A stretch of DNA of 64,000 bases. Source: Megaustenia siamemsis (lineage: Eukaryota > Mollusca > Gastropoda > Stylommatophora > Ariophantidae). The notes beneath the pieces were generated by a model. It saw only the letters and a list, made by a program, of their open reading frames with translations. It searched no databases and had not been told where the DNA came from. Shown here in pieces: positions 47,401 through 58,673 of the stretch. Made by a program: the position numbers and the translations under genes. Positions within the stretch are counted from its first letter, which is position 1. Each line of letters opens with the position of its first letter. Location: positions 26,404,890 through 26,468,889 of the forward strand of contig JAVIAB010000049.1 in NCBI GenBank assembly GCA_032433765.1, in the 5' to 3' direction.

Positions 47401-50400
47401 TCATGTCGCTACAGAAAGTTTCTCCCTAGAAAACCTACCTAACTATATCTATTGTATCGATACAGAAAGTTTCTCCCTAGAAAACCTACCTAACTATATC
47501 TATTGTGTCGCTACAGAAAGTTGTCCCTAGAAAACCTACCTAACTATATCTATCATGTCGCTACAGAAAGTTTCTCTCTAGCAAACCTACCTAACTATGT
47601 CTATTGTATCGATACAGAAAGTTTCTCTCTAGAAAACCTACCTAACTATATCTATCATGTCGCTACAGAAAGTTGTCCCTAGAAAACCTACCTAACTATA
47701 TCTATCATGTCGCTACAGAAAGTTTCTCTCTAGAAAACCTACCTAACTATGTCTATTGTATCGATACAGAAAGTTTCTCCCTAGAAAACCTACCTAACTA
47801 TATCCATTGTATGGATACAGAAAGTTTCTCTCTAGAAAACCTACCTAACTATATCTATTGTATCGACACAGAAAGTTTCTCTCTAGAAAACCTACCTAAC
47901 TATATCTATTGTATCGAATCAGAAAGTTTCTCTTTTGCAAACCTACCTAACTATATCTATCATGTCGCTACAGAAAGTTTCTCTCTAGAAAACCTACCTA
48001 ACTATGTCTATTGTATCGATACAGAAAGTTTCTCCCTAGAAAACCTACCTAACTATATCTATTGTATCGATACAGAAAGTTTCTCCCTAGAAAACCTACC
48101 TAACTATATCTATCATGTCGCTACAGAAAGTTTCTCCCTAGAAAACCTACCTAACTATATCTATTGTGTCGCTACAGAAAGTTTCTCCCTAGAAAACCTA
48201 CCTAACTATATCTATCATGTCGCTACAGAAAGTTTCTCTCTAGAAAACCTACCTAACTATGTCTATTGTGTCGCTACAGAAAGTTTCTCCCTAGAAAACC
48301 TACCTAACTATATCTATCATGTCGCTACAGAAAGTTTCTCCCTAGAAAACCTACCTAACTATATATATCATGTCGCTACAGAAAGTTTCTCTCTAGAAAA
48401 CCTACCTAACTATGTGTCGCTACAGAAAGTTTCTCCCTAGAAAACCTACCTAACTATATCTATCATGTCGCTACAGAAAGTTTCTCCCTAGAAAACCTAC
48501 CTAACTATATCTATTGTGTCGCTACAGAAAGTTTCTCCCTAGAAAACCTACCTAACTATATCTTTTGTATCGATACAGAAAGTTTCTCCCTAGAAAACCT
48601 ACCTAACTATATCTATCATGTCGCTACAGAAAGTTTCTCTCTAGAAAACCTACCTAACTATATCTATTGTATCGATACAGAAAGTTTCTCTCTAGAAAAC
48701 CTACCTAACTATATCTATTGTGTCGCTACAGAAAGTTTCTCCCTAGAAAAACTACCTAACTATATCTATTGTATCGATACAGAAAGTTTCTCCCTTGAAA
48801 ACCTACCTAACTATATCTATTGTGTCGCTACAGAAAGTTTCTCCCTAGAAAACCTACCTAACTATGTCTATTGTATCGATACAGAAAGTTTCTCCCTAGA
48901 AAACCTACCTAACTATATCTATTGTATCGATACAGAAAGTTTCTCTCTAGAAAACCTACCTAACTATATCTATTGTATCGATACAGTAAGTTTCTCTCTA
49001 GAAAAACTACCTAACTATATCTATTGTGTCGCTACAGAAAGTTTCTCCCTAGAAAAACTACCTAACTATATCTATTGTGTCGCTACAGAAAGTTTCTATC
49101 TAGAAAACCTACCTAACTATATCTATTGTGTCGCTACAGAAAGTGTCTCTCTAGAAAACCTACCTAACTATATCTATTGTGTCGCTACAGAATTTTTCTC
49201 CCTAGAAAACCTACCTAACTATATCTATTGTATCGATACAGAAAGTTTCTCCCTAGAAAACCTACCTAACTATATCTATTGTGTCGCTACAGAAAGTTTC
49301 TCTCTAGAAAACCTACCTAACTATATCTATTGTGTCGCTACAGAAAGTTTCTCTCTAGAAAACCTACCTAACTATATCTATTGTGTCGATATAGAAAGTT
49401 TGTCCCTAGAAAAACTACCTAACTATATCTATTGTGTCGATATAGAAAGTTTGTCCCTAGAAAACCTACCTAACTATATCTATTGTGTCGCTACAGAAAG
49501 TTTCTCCCTAGAAAACCTACCTAACTATATCTATTGTATCGATACAGAAAGTTTCTCTCTAGAAAACCTACCTAACTATATCTATTGTGTCGCTACAGAA
49601 AGTTTCTCTCTAGAAAACCTACCTAGCTATATCTATTGTGTCGATACAGAAAGTGTCTCCCTAGAAAACCTACCTAACTATATCTATTGTATCGATACAG
49701 AAAGTGTCTCCCTAGAAAACCTACCTAACTATATCTATTGTATCGATACCGAAAGTTTCTCCCTAGAAAACCTACCTAACTATATCTATTGTATCGATAC
49801 AGAAAGTGTCTCCCTAGAAAACCTACCTAACTATATCTATTGTATCGATACAGAAAGTGTCTCCCTAGAAAACCTACCTAACTATATCTATCATGTCGCT
49901 ACAGAAAGTTTCTCCCTAGAAAACCTACCTAACTATATCTATTGTATCGATACAGAAAGTTTCTCCCTAGAAAACCTACCTAACTATATCTATTGTGTCG
50001 CTACAGAAAGTTGTCCCTAGAAAACCTACCTAACTATATCTATCATGTCGCTACAGAAAGTTTCTCTCTAGAAAACCTACCTAACTATGTCTATTGTATC
50101 GATACAGAAAGTTTCTCTCTAGAAAACCTACCTAACTATATCTATCATGTCGCTACAGAAAGTTGTCCCTAGAAAACCTACCTAACTATATCTATCATGT
50201 CGCTACAGAAAGTTTCTCTCTAGAAAACCTACCTAACTATGTCTATTGTATCGATACAGAAAGTTTCTCCCTAGAAAACCTACCTAACTATATCCATTGT
50301 ATCGATACAGAAAGTTTCTCTCTAGAAAACCTACCTAACTATGTCTATTGTATCGACACAGAAAGTTTCTCTCTAGAAAACCTACCTAACTATATCTATT

Positions 50401-53400
50401 GTATCGATACAGAAAGTTTCTCTCTAGAAATCCTACCTAACTATATCTATCATGTCGCTACAGAAAGTTTCTCTCTAGAAAACCTACCTAACTATGTCTA
50501 TTGTATCGATACAGAAAGTTTCTCCCTAGAAAACCTACCTAACTATATCTATTGTATCGATACAGAAAGTTTCTCCCTAGAAAACCTACCTAACTATATC
50601 TATCATGTCGCTACAGAAAGTTTCTCCCTAGAAAACCTACCTAACTATATCTATTGTGTCGCTACAGAAAGTTTCTCCCTAGAAAACCTACCTAACTATA
50701 TCTATCATGTCGCTACAGAAAGTTTCTCTCTAGAAAACCTACCTAACTATGTCTATTGTGTCGCTACAGAAAGTTTCTCCCTAGAAAACCTACCTAACTA
50801 TATCTATTGTGTCGCTACAGAAAGTTTCTCTCTAGAAAACCTACCTAACTATGTCTATTGTGCCGCTACAGAAAGTTTCTCCCTAGAAAACCTACCTAAC
50901 TATATCTATCATGTCGCTACAGAAAGTTTCTCCTCTAGAAAACCTACCTAACTATATCTATCATGTCGCTACAGAAAGTTTCTCTCTAGAAAACCTACCT
51001 AACTATGTCTATTGTGTCGCTACAGAAAGTTTCTCCATAGAAAACCTACCTAACTATATCTATCATGTCGCTACAGAAAGTTTCTCCCTAGAAAACCTAC
51101 CTAACTATATCTATTGTGTCACTACAGAAAGTTTCTCTCTAGAAAACCTACCTAACTATATCTATTGTATCGATACAGAAAGTTTCTCCCTAGAAAACCT
51201 ACCTAACTATATCTATCATGTCGCTACAGAAAGTTTCTCTCTAGAAAACCTACCTAACTATATCTATTGTATCGATACAGAAAGTTTCTCTCTAGAAAAC
51301 CTACCTAACTATATCTATTGTGTCGCTACAGAAAGTTTCTCCCTAGAAAAACTACCTAACTATATCTATTGTATCGATACAGAAAGTTTCTCCCTAGAAA
51401 ACCTACCTAACTATATCTATTGTGTCGCTACAGAAAGTTTCTCTCTAGAAAACCTACCTAACTATATCTATTGTATCGATACAGAAAGTTTCTCCCTAGA
51501 AAACCTACCTAACTATATCTATCATGTCGCTACAGAAAGTTGTCCCTAGAAAACCTACCTAACTATATCTATCATGTCGCTACAGAAAGTTTCTCCTTAG
51601 AAAACCTACCTAACTATGTCTATTGTATCGATACAGAAAGTTTCTCCCTAGAAAACCTACCTAACTATATCTATTGTATCCATACAGAAAGTTTCTCTCT
51701 AGAAAACCTACCTAACTATATCTATTGTATCGATACAGAAAGTTTCTCCCTAGAAAACCTACCTAACTATATCTATTGTATCGATACAGAAAGTTTCTCT
51801 CTAGAAAACCTACCTAACTATATCTATCATGTCGCTACAGAAAGTTTCTCCCTAGAAAACCTACCTAACTATATCTATTGTATCGATACAGAAAGTGTCT
51901 CCCTAGAAAACCTACCTAACTATATCTATTGTATCGATACAGAAAGTTTCTCTCTAGAAAACCTAAGTAACTATATCTATTGTATCGATACAGAAAGTTT
52001 CTCCCTAGAAAACCTACCTAACTATATCTATTGTATCGATACAGAAAGTTTCTCCCTAGAAAACCTACCTAACTATATATATTGTGTCGCTACAGAAAGT
52101 TTCTCTCTAGAAAACCTTCCTAACTATATCTATTGTGTCGCTACAGAAAGTTTCTCCCTAGAAAACCTACCTAACTATATCTATTGTGTCGCTACAGAAA
52201 GTTGTCCCTAGAAAACCTACCTAACTATATCTATTGTATCGCTACAGAAAGTTTCTCCCTAGAAAACCTACCTAACTATATCTATTGTATCGCTACAGAA
52301 AGTTTCTCCCTAGAAAACCTACCTAACTATATCTATTGTATCGCTACAGAAAGTTTCTCCCTAGAAAACCTACCTAACTATATCTATTGTATCGCTACAG
52401 AAAGTGTCTCCCTAGAAAACCTACCTAACTATATCTATCATGTCGCTACAGAAAGTTTCTCCCTAGAAAACCTACCTAACTATATCTATTGTGTCGCTAC
52501 AGAAAGTTTCTCCCTAGAAAACCTACCTAACTATATCTATTGTGTCGCTACAGAAAGTTTCTCCTAGAAAACCTACCTAACTATATCTATTCTGTCGCTA
52601 CAGAAAGTTTCTCCCTAGAAAACCTACCTAACTATATCTATTGTGTCGCTACAGAAAGTTTCTCTCTAGAAAACCTACCTAACTATGTCTATTGTATCGC
52701 TACAGAAAGTTTCTCCCTAGAAAACCTACCTAACTATATCTATTGTGTCGCTACAGAAAGTTTCTCTCTAGAAAACCTACCTAACTATATCTATCATGTC
52801 GCTACAGAAAGTTTCTCCCTAGAAAACCTACCTAACTATATCTATTGTGTCGCTACAGAAAGTTTCTCCCTAGAAAACCTACCTAACTATATCTATTGTG
52901 TCGCTACAGAAAGTTTCTCCCTAGAAAACCTACCTAACTATATCTATTCTGTCGCTACAGAAAGTTTCTCCCTAGAAAACCTACCTAACTATATCTATTG
53001 TGTCGCTACAGAAAGTTTCTCTCTAGAAAACCTACCTAACTATGTCTATTGTATCGCTACAGAAAGTTTCTGCCTAGAAAACCTACCTAACAATATCTAT
53101 TGTGTCGCTACAGAAAGTTTCTCTCTAGAAAACCTACCTAACTATATCTATTGTATCGCTACAGAAAGTTTCTCCCTAGAAATCCTACCTAACTATATCT
53201 ATTGTATCGCTACAGAAAGTTTCTCCCTAGAAAACCTACCTAACTATATCTATTGTATCACTACAGAAAGTTTCTCCCTAGAAAACCTAAATAGCTATAT
53301 CTATTGTATCACGACAGAAAGTTTCTCTCTAGAAAACCTACCTAACTATATCTATCATGTCGCTACAGAAAGTTTCTCTCTAGAAAACCTACCTAGCTAT

Positions 53401-53632
53401 ATCTATTGTATCACTACAGAAAGTTTCTCCCTAGAAAACCTACCTAGCTATATCTATTGTATCGCTACAGAAAGTTTCTCTCTAGAAAACCTACCTAACT
53501 ATATCTATCATGTCGCTACAGAAAGTTTCTCTCTAGAAAACCTACCTAACTATATCTATCATGTCGCTACAGAAAGTTTCTCTCTAGAAAACCTACCTAA
53601 CTATATCTATCATGTCGCTACAGAAAGTTTCT
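44410..53632 (+). repeat. Higher-order repeat zone 2 of the 51-bp satellite (2,490 bp)
   Basis: The marker tatcgataccgaaag occurs at 47251 and 49741 (2,490 bp). The stretches 46910-47530 and 49400-50020, and 47673 onward and 50163 onward, match at the same offset. From about 52200 to the end the array is less ordered, with many ttgtatcgctac and tatcatgtcgctac units. Confidence 0.85.
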
Positions 53633-53639
53633 TTTCGAC

Positions 53640-53783
53640 GGCCACAGCGTCGCATGCTGTTGGTAGACTCCTCCATACTTCAATACCATCACAAACATAT
53701 GTCAATATTTCCTTGAGAAAAGAAGGTCACAAAACAGAAGTAATGGTCATATCGAATAGACAATCAACATCATGCAGCATAAA
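53640..53783 (+). mobile_element. LINE remnant at the right edge of the satellite
   Basis: The plus strand reads KEGHKTEVMVISNRQSTSCS. This resembles the 'KTKVMVIS' segment that follows the catalytic Asp pair in non-LTR RTs. It is too short to assign to a family. Confidence 0.5.
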
Positions 53784-54529
53784 AATCATCATCATCGAGT
53801 GCCATCTCCGCAACGAAGGTTGGCTACTCATGGAGCGCCATTCTTCTCTGTCTCTTGCTTTGATGGTGCAGGTTGTTATAGGCTGATCTGTCCATCTTTT
53901 GATGTTACTCGTCCTTGTTAGTCTTGGTCTGCCTCTGCCTCTTTTACTTTGTATTTTCCCCTCCAAGATTACTGTTTGTAGTCTGTTGTGCCTTTTAACA
54001 TGGCCCAAAAATCACATTTGTCTTGTTTGAATTGTGTTCTGTAGTTCCTTTTTCATTTTTAGTTGTTTTAAGACTTCATCATTTGTTTTATTTTCTTTCC
54101 ATCCAATTCTACCTATAATTCTATATATTCACATTTCAAAGGCTTCAATTCTCTGTTCTGTTTTCTTGTCTAATGTCCATGTTTCTGCAACATTTATGAA
54201 TGATGAGAAGGTATAACATTTTGTTATTCTTAGTTTTAGCCCTGGTGTTTTTTTATTTTTATTAATTTTAGTATGTTCTTCATGGCATTATACTTTTTGC
54301 CATTCCTATTCTTTTATTTATTTCAGTTGTACATTTTCCATCACTGGTTATAGTATGTCCAAGGTAGTTGCAGTTCTGAACTGTCTCCAGGTCTATTCAT
54401 TCAATTTTGATATCCATTTGTGGTTTTTGAGTATTTTTTTTGTTTATGATCATAGTTTTAGTCTTGTTGATATTCATATCTAGTCCATATTTTTTGCTTG
54501 TCATGTTTATTACATTAAGTAATTGTTGT

Positions 54530-55939
54530 CTCAAGGCAATTGATAGCCATAATTTAATACATCTCCAAAAAATGTTCAACATCATTTGGAAAACAGAGAA
54601 GACGCCTCATAAATGGAAAAAAGGAATCATTGTTAAGATCCCAAAAAAGGGCAATCTTAGAGATTGTAACAATTGGAGAGGCGTGACACTTTTGTCAGTT
54701 GCCTCAAAATTATTCTGTAAAATCATCCTAAATAGAATAAAGGATTCAATAGATACAGTAATGCGTGAAGAACAGGCTGGGTTTAGAAAAGGGAGAAGCT
54801 GTCTTGACCACATTTTCACTCTACGACTTATATTGGAGGAACACATTGAAAAGCAAAAACCTTTTGTACTTAACTTCATCGACTTCAAAAAAGCATTTGA
54901 TAGTATTCATAGAGATTCTTTGTGGAAAATTCTGAAGCAATATGGCTTACCATCAAAAATCATAAATATTATCAAAGACATGTATGATGGTTACACATGT
55001 GCAGTTCGAACAGAGGAAGGACTGAGCGAATGTTTCCCAATAGAAACTGGGGTTAAACAAGGATGTATTTTATCGCCCTTGTTATTTGGAATTGTTATGG
55101 ACTTCATAATGAAGAAATGCTGCACTGGTAATAAAGGCATCGAATGGATACAAGGAGACCATTTGGAGGACCTGGACTTTGCTGATGACATAGTTCTCAT
55201 CAGCAATCAGATAAAAACGATGCAGGAAAACACAAATGAACTATCATCAATAGCCAGCAAAATTGGGCTTGAGGTCAATCATGAAAAGACTAAAGTCATG
55301 AAAAGTTTAATTCCAACAAGTGACAAAATATACATGGAAAACAAACCAGTAGAAGAGATCGATCACTTCATCTATCTTGGAAGTCACATTGATCGAGAAG
55401 GGGATACGAGCAAAGAAATTAGAATCAGACTGGCTAAAGCAGCAATGTCTTTCAGAAGCCTTGAAAAGTTGTGGAAATCAAAACTCATTAGCACAAACAC
55501 AAAACTTAGGCTATTCAAATCAAATGTACTATCAACCCTTACGTATGCGTGTGAAAGCTGGAAAACAACAAGAGATATAGAAACAAAGTTGAACGCATTC
55601 GAAAATAAATGTCTAAGGAAAATACTTGGTATAGAATGGAACGAATTCAAAACAAACGAGGAAATTAGAGAAATCGCCAATCAACCACTAATATCTTCAG
55701 TAATAAAGAAAAGACGATGGTCATACGTTGGACATGTGATGAGAAGAGATAATAACCGAATAGCAAAGCAAGCCCTCATATGGGAAACAACAGGTAAAAG
55801 AAAAAGAGGAAGACCCAGGGAGACACTGAGAAGAACATTGATGAGAGAGGCAAGAGCAGCAGGAATCGGCTCCCTCAATGAGATAGAACTGCTTGCACAG
55901 AACAGAGACAGATGGCGAGATTTGATAAAATATCTTTAA
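54530..55939 (+). CDS. Reverse transcriptase of LINE-E (partial, N-terminus missing)
   Basis: About 469 codons are open, ending at TAA 55937-55939; the frame continues upstream by chance into host LINE-C sequence. Motifs in order: TPHKWKKGIIVKIPKKGNLR, NNWRGVTLLSVASKLF, EQAGFRKGRSCLDHIFTLRL, FIDFKKAFDSIHRDSLW (catalytic Asp in FIDF), GVKQGCILSPLLFG, LDFADDIVLI (catalytic Asp pair), GLEVNHEKTKVM and FIYLGSHID. The tail CESWKTT, GHVMRRDNNRIAKQALIW and KRGRPRETLRR follows. It would copy element RNA onto the nicked chromosome. No native start exists because the copy is truncated. All palm residues expected for activity are present. Confidence 0.88.
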   Translation, partial: LKAIDSHNLIHLQKMFNIIWKTEKTPHKWKKGIIVKIPKKGNLRDCNNWRGVTLLSVASKLFCKIILNRIKDSIDTVMREEQAGFRKGRSCLDHIFTLRLILEEHIEKQKPFVLNFIDFKKAFDSIHRDSLWKILKQYGLPSKIINIIKDMYDGYTCAVRTEEGLSECFPIETGVKQGCILSPLLFGIVMDFIMKKCCTGNKGIEWIQGDHLEDLDFADDIVLISNQIKTMQENTNELSSIASKIGLEVNHEKTKVMKSLIPTSDKIYMENKPVEEIDHFIYLGSHIDREGDTSKEIRIRLAKAAMSFRSLEKLWKSKLISTNTKLRLFKSNVLSTLTYACESWKTTRDIETKLNAFENKCLRKILGIEWNEFKTNEEIREIANQPLISSVIKKRRWSYVGHVMRRDNNRIAKQALIWETTGKRKRGRPRETLRRTLMREARAAGIGSLNEIELLAQNRDRWRDLIKYL

Positions 55940-56036
55940 AAGAAAACTGCTAGAACAAAAATTCATATAGGAGAAGGTGTATCTTGGTCTACGCCCTATG
56001 GGCCGGTTACGGCTCGAAAGGTCAATAGATAGATAG
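54530..56036 (+). mobile_element. LINE-E: 5'-truncated, youngest-looking LINE insertion, 9-bp TSD
   Basis: Direct copies of aattgttgt flank it at 54521-54529 and 56037-56045, inside the minus-strand LINE-C. The insert begins part-way into the RT region and runs to a short 3' untranslated part ending in 'aatagatagatag', a GATA-type tail. The whole coding portion is free of stops and shifts, in contrast to every other LINE here, so insertion was comparatively recent or the copy is under less decay. The endonuclease and N-terminal parts are missing, so it cannot move by itself. Confidence 0.9.
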
Positions 56037-56334
56037 AATTGTTGTAGATCTAATTTAGGATTTTTTTCTAGTAGTACAGTATCATCAGCACACCTTAGGT
56101 TATTTATTGTCTTTCCATTAATGTTTAGGCCTGGCATCTCTGTGATGTTTCTAAAGATTTGTTCAGTGTATAGATTGAACAAGCTTGGTGATAGGATGCA
56201 TCCTTGCCTTATTCCTCTTTTTATATCAATGGATGTAAAGTTCTCTTTGTTAAATTTTATTATTGCTGCTAGTAATAAAAAACACACTTTCCAACACACT
56301 TTCTTCATTGTTATTTCCAACACACTTTCCTCCT

Positions 56335-56672
56335 TGCTCATTTTCATTATCCGAGGTATCATAAAGATTAACCTGCAACATTTTGTTTAGAATGAATCAA
56401 TTCTCCTAATTTCTGTTTGTACGATTCTCAATAATTCTGTACCACATGTTGCTATCGTGAAGATTCACACCCTCAGTAATTGTAATTTTACTGCATTGCT
56501 GGTATTGTGCCCCATCTGCTTGATTTCTTTTAATGTTTGTCTTGCTGTTGCTAATCTTCTTTTGATCGCTTCCTGACAGTCTCCATTGTTAGTTACTACA
56601 TATCCCAGATATTCATAGTTTGTTACAATTTCAAGTTCTTCACTGTTGATGGTGATTTTAGGTTTATTCAAA
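56335..56672 (-). mobile_element. LINE-F fragment (thumb region)
   Basis: The minus strand reads NKPKITINSEELEIVTNYEY, LGYVVTNNGDCQEAIKRRLA, QTLKEIKQMGHNTSNAVKLQ, then past a stop TIATCGTELLRIVQTEIRRI and CCRLIFMIPRIMKMSKEE. The last part parallels IATYGCESWTISQTAMKK...MNMSNED of LINE-F at 10640-11243. It joins LINE-C near 56280-56335 through a stretch with two copies of ttccaacacactttc. Confidence 0.72.
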
Positions 56673-56682
56673 GTTACCGCGC

Positions 56683-57391
56683 CAAGTTACCGTGTCAATT
56701 TACCACGCAAAGATAACCGCGCCAAGTTAGCGCGCTGACTTGCCGCGCCTGTTGCCGAGCCAAGTTACCATGCTAAGTTACAGAACCAAGTTGCCATACT
56801 AAGTAACCGAGCCAAGTTACCATGCTAAGTCATCGAGCCAAGTTACCATGTTAAGTCACGGAGCCAAGTTACCATGCTAAGTTACCGAGCCAAATTACCA
56901 TGCTTTAGTTACCGAACCAAGCTACCATGCTAAGTTACCGAGCCAAGTTACCATGCTAAGTTACCGAGCCAAGTTACCATGCTAAGTTACCGAGCCAAGA
57001 TACCATGCTAAGTTACCGAGCCAAGTTACCATGCTACGTTACCGAGCCAAGTCACCATGCTAAATTACCAAGCCAAGTTACCATGCTAAGTTACCGAGGG
57101 AAGTTACCATGCTAAGTTACCGAGCCAAGTTACCATGCTAAGTTACCGAGCCAAGTTACCATGCTACGTTACCGAGCCAGGTCACCATGCTAAGTTACCG
57201 AGCCAAGTTACCATGCTAAGTTACCGAGGGAAGTTACCATGCTAAGTTACCGAGCCAAGTTACCATGCTAAGTTACCGAGCCAAGTTACCATGCTAAGTT
57301 ACCGAGCTAAGTTACCGAGCCAAGTTACCATGCTAAGTTACCGAGCCAAGTTACCATGCTAAGTTACCGAGCCAAGTTACCATGCTAAGTT
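56683..57391. repeat. 26-bp tandem array built from two 13-bp half-units
   Basis: The unit is gagccaagttacc + atgctaagttacc. The halves share aagttacc, so an older 13-bp repeat was probably dimerised. The left end is more divergent (gcgcca, gcgctgacttg). About 27 units lie before the insertion at 57392. Confidence 0.95.
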
Positions 57392-57756
57392 GGGAACAGG
57401 CAAATAATTGTTTCAGCACGGAGGACTGACTTACTGCTCGAAGCTAAGTGCATTTTATGATACATTTTTATTTTTCTCTTTCTCGTTTTCCATTTTATAT
57501 ATCTTGACGCCCATCCTACCTCTCCTCGTGTAGTATTCATTTCTCTCTTCTTTCTTATTTCAACATCCTACTTTCCTCGCCCTCCACTTGATCATCTAAC
57601 ATGTAGTTATAGATAAGTGTGCTTCACCGTTTGTTGTCGTTGTCCCTGTATTCTGAAGAAGGCCACAAACCGAAACGTCAGTATTGTGTTGTGTTCCTTC
57701 CTTGTAAAGCTGTCATCATACTTTGGAGTGTTTAGCACACCCTACCACTGGCTCCT
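57392..57756 (+). repeat. Insertion with hammerhead-like motif inside the 26-bp array
   Basis: Array units stop at 'taccatgctaagtt' and restart at 57757 with 'taccatgctaagtt', which may be a target duplication or only array phase. The right 120 bp match 24525-24660 in reverse. CTGAAGA (57653-57659) and GAAAC (57672-57676) bracket ggccacaaacc, with weak hairpin potential. It ends 'ccctaccactggctcc'. Confidence 0.65.
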
Positions 57757-57826
57757 ACCATGCTAAGTTACCGAGCCAAGTTACCATGCTAAGTTACCGA
57801 GCCAAGTTACCGAGCCAAGTTACCGC
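57757..57826. repeat. Continuation of the 26-bp array
   Basis: Two to three further units of gagccaagttacc/atgctaagttacc follow the insertion. Confidence 0.9.
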
Positions 57827-58202
57827 AGTACGTCTCCTCTTCTTTCAATGTAAATGTCGCTGTATAGTGTATATGATGACGTCGTGATCAAGGACACAGA
57901 GATAAGCTCATTTCCTAGTGTCTCACAAGGTCCAGCCACCTAGTCCAGCAGATGAAGTCGAGATGCCACGGTTACTGGCCAGCGACGTGTCAAACTGAAG
58001 ACAGCCGGAAAACAGCGAATATAATCAGATGGTGGTAACGGGGGACAGCCAGCGATTGTTGCATTTATCTGGCTTGCCTGATATAACCAGAGGATTATTG
58101 TGGCCTAAATAAACTAGCAGGTTAAAGAAGTGCAGTGTGTACGTCTCGTATTTGCATGCCCATATGTATGTCATTAGATGAACATATACTTTTTCTATCA
58201 TT
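57827..58202. other. Spacer, no gene seen
   Basis: No recognised coding or repeat sequence; it ends at the ATC-rich tail of the next LINE-A. Confidence 0.5.
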
Positions 58203-58672
58203 ATCATCAAGTACCGGGCTTGCTGGCGTAGGTGATCATGTCTCTCCACAACTTTCGATCTCGACAGTTATTTATCATTTCTGTTGTTGACCTTCTGCCA
58301 AGCCATTCTCTTAAGCTGTCTGGTATTTTTTCTCTCTGCTTTCCTCTGTCTCTTCGTCCCTCAATTTTCCCAGTTGATACAATATATTCCAGTTGTTCTC
58401 TTCTCTTAGCATGGCCAAAAAATGATGATTGTTTATTCCTAATATTGGAAATTGCTCTCTTTTTGCTTTGGCCTCTTTCAAGACGTTTTCATTACTCTTT
58501 TTAGCTGTCCGTGGTATTCTCAACATTCTTCTGTAAAACCACATTTCTACATATTTTTCTACATATTAAATATATTTATTATAAAAATAATCTCACTATA
58601 CATTTTAAATAATTCTGGTGACAGCATACAACCTTGCCTAACATCTCTTGCTGAAACATTCCAATTGATTTA
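58203..58672 (-). mobile_element. LINE-A fragment with internal deletion
   Basis: The minus strand first gives ARDVRQGCMLSPELFKMYSE (an RT palm motif, 58590-58665). It then jumps to MWFYRRMLRIPRTAK, NENVLKEAKAKREQFPI, GKLRDEETEESREKK and the WRDMITYAS-like end. The catalytic Asp-pair region in between is missing. The 3' tail is ATC/GAT. Confidence 0.8.
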
Positions 58673-58673
58673 A

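Larger units (their letters stand above)
28345..53632 (+). repeat. 51-bp satellite array, about 495 copies (25.3 kb)
   Basis: The unit is gaaagtttctctctagaaaa + cctacctaactatatctatt + gtgtcgctaca, 51 bp = 17 codons. It keeps a frame such as ESFSLENLPNYIYCVAT open for hundreds of codons until single-base or longer indels change frame. Main variants are cgctaca, cgataca and cgatata, ttgtatc for ttgtgtc, tatcatgtcg, tttctcc for tttctct, and aaaaact for aaaacct. Variants with tgtatcgataca contain a 12-bp palindrome. Open frames starting at atgtcgctac or after tgtccctag are by-products; no signal peptide, domain or codon constraint argues for a protein. Both edges abut LINE fragments. Confidence 0.98.
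53784..56280 (-). mobile_element. LINE-C, longest copy, split by LINE-E
   Basis: Read on the minus strand from 56280: TSIDIKRGIRQGCILSPSLF, then INNLRCADDTVLLEKNPKLD with the Asp pair. LINE-E interrupts. From 54529 it goes on with MTSKKYGLDMNINKTKTMII, NYLGHTITSDGKC, AETWTLDKKTEQRIEAFEM, FLGHVKRHNRLQTVILEGK and KRGRGRPRLTRTSN. The order RT motif, Asp pair, YLG, ETW, GHV, GRPR is that of a non-LTR RT ORF from mid-palm to C-terminus. The 3' end has an ATC/GAT tail at 53785-53797. Several stops and shifts make it inactive. Confidence 0.87.

Noticed and set aside
28345..53632. CRISPR-like array (regular spacing, direct repeats)
   Set aside because: The repeats are contiguous with no unique spacers, and the context is eukaryotic transposon DNA. 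It is a satellite.
54397..54585. Minus-strand 62-codon frame as a separate gene
   Set aside because: It is LINE-C coding sequence running across the LINE-E insertion boundary.
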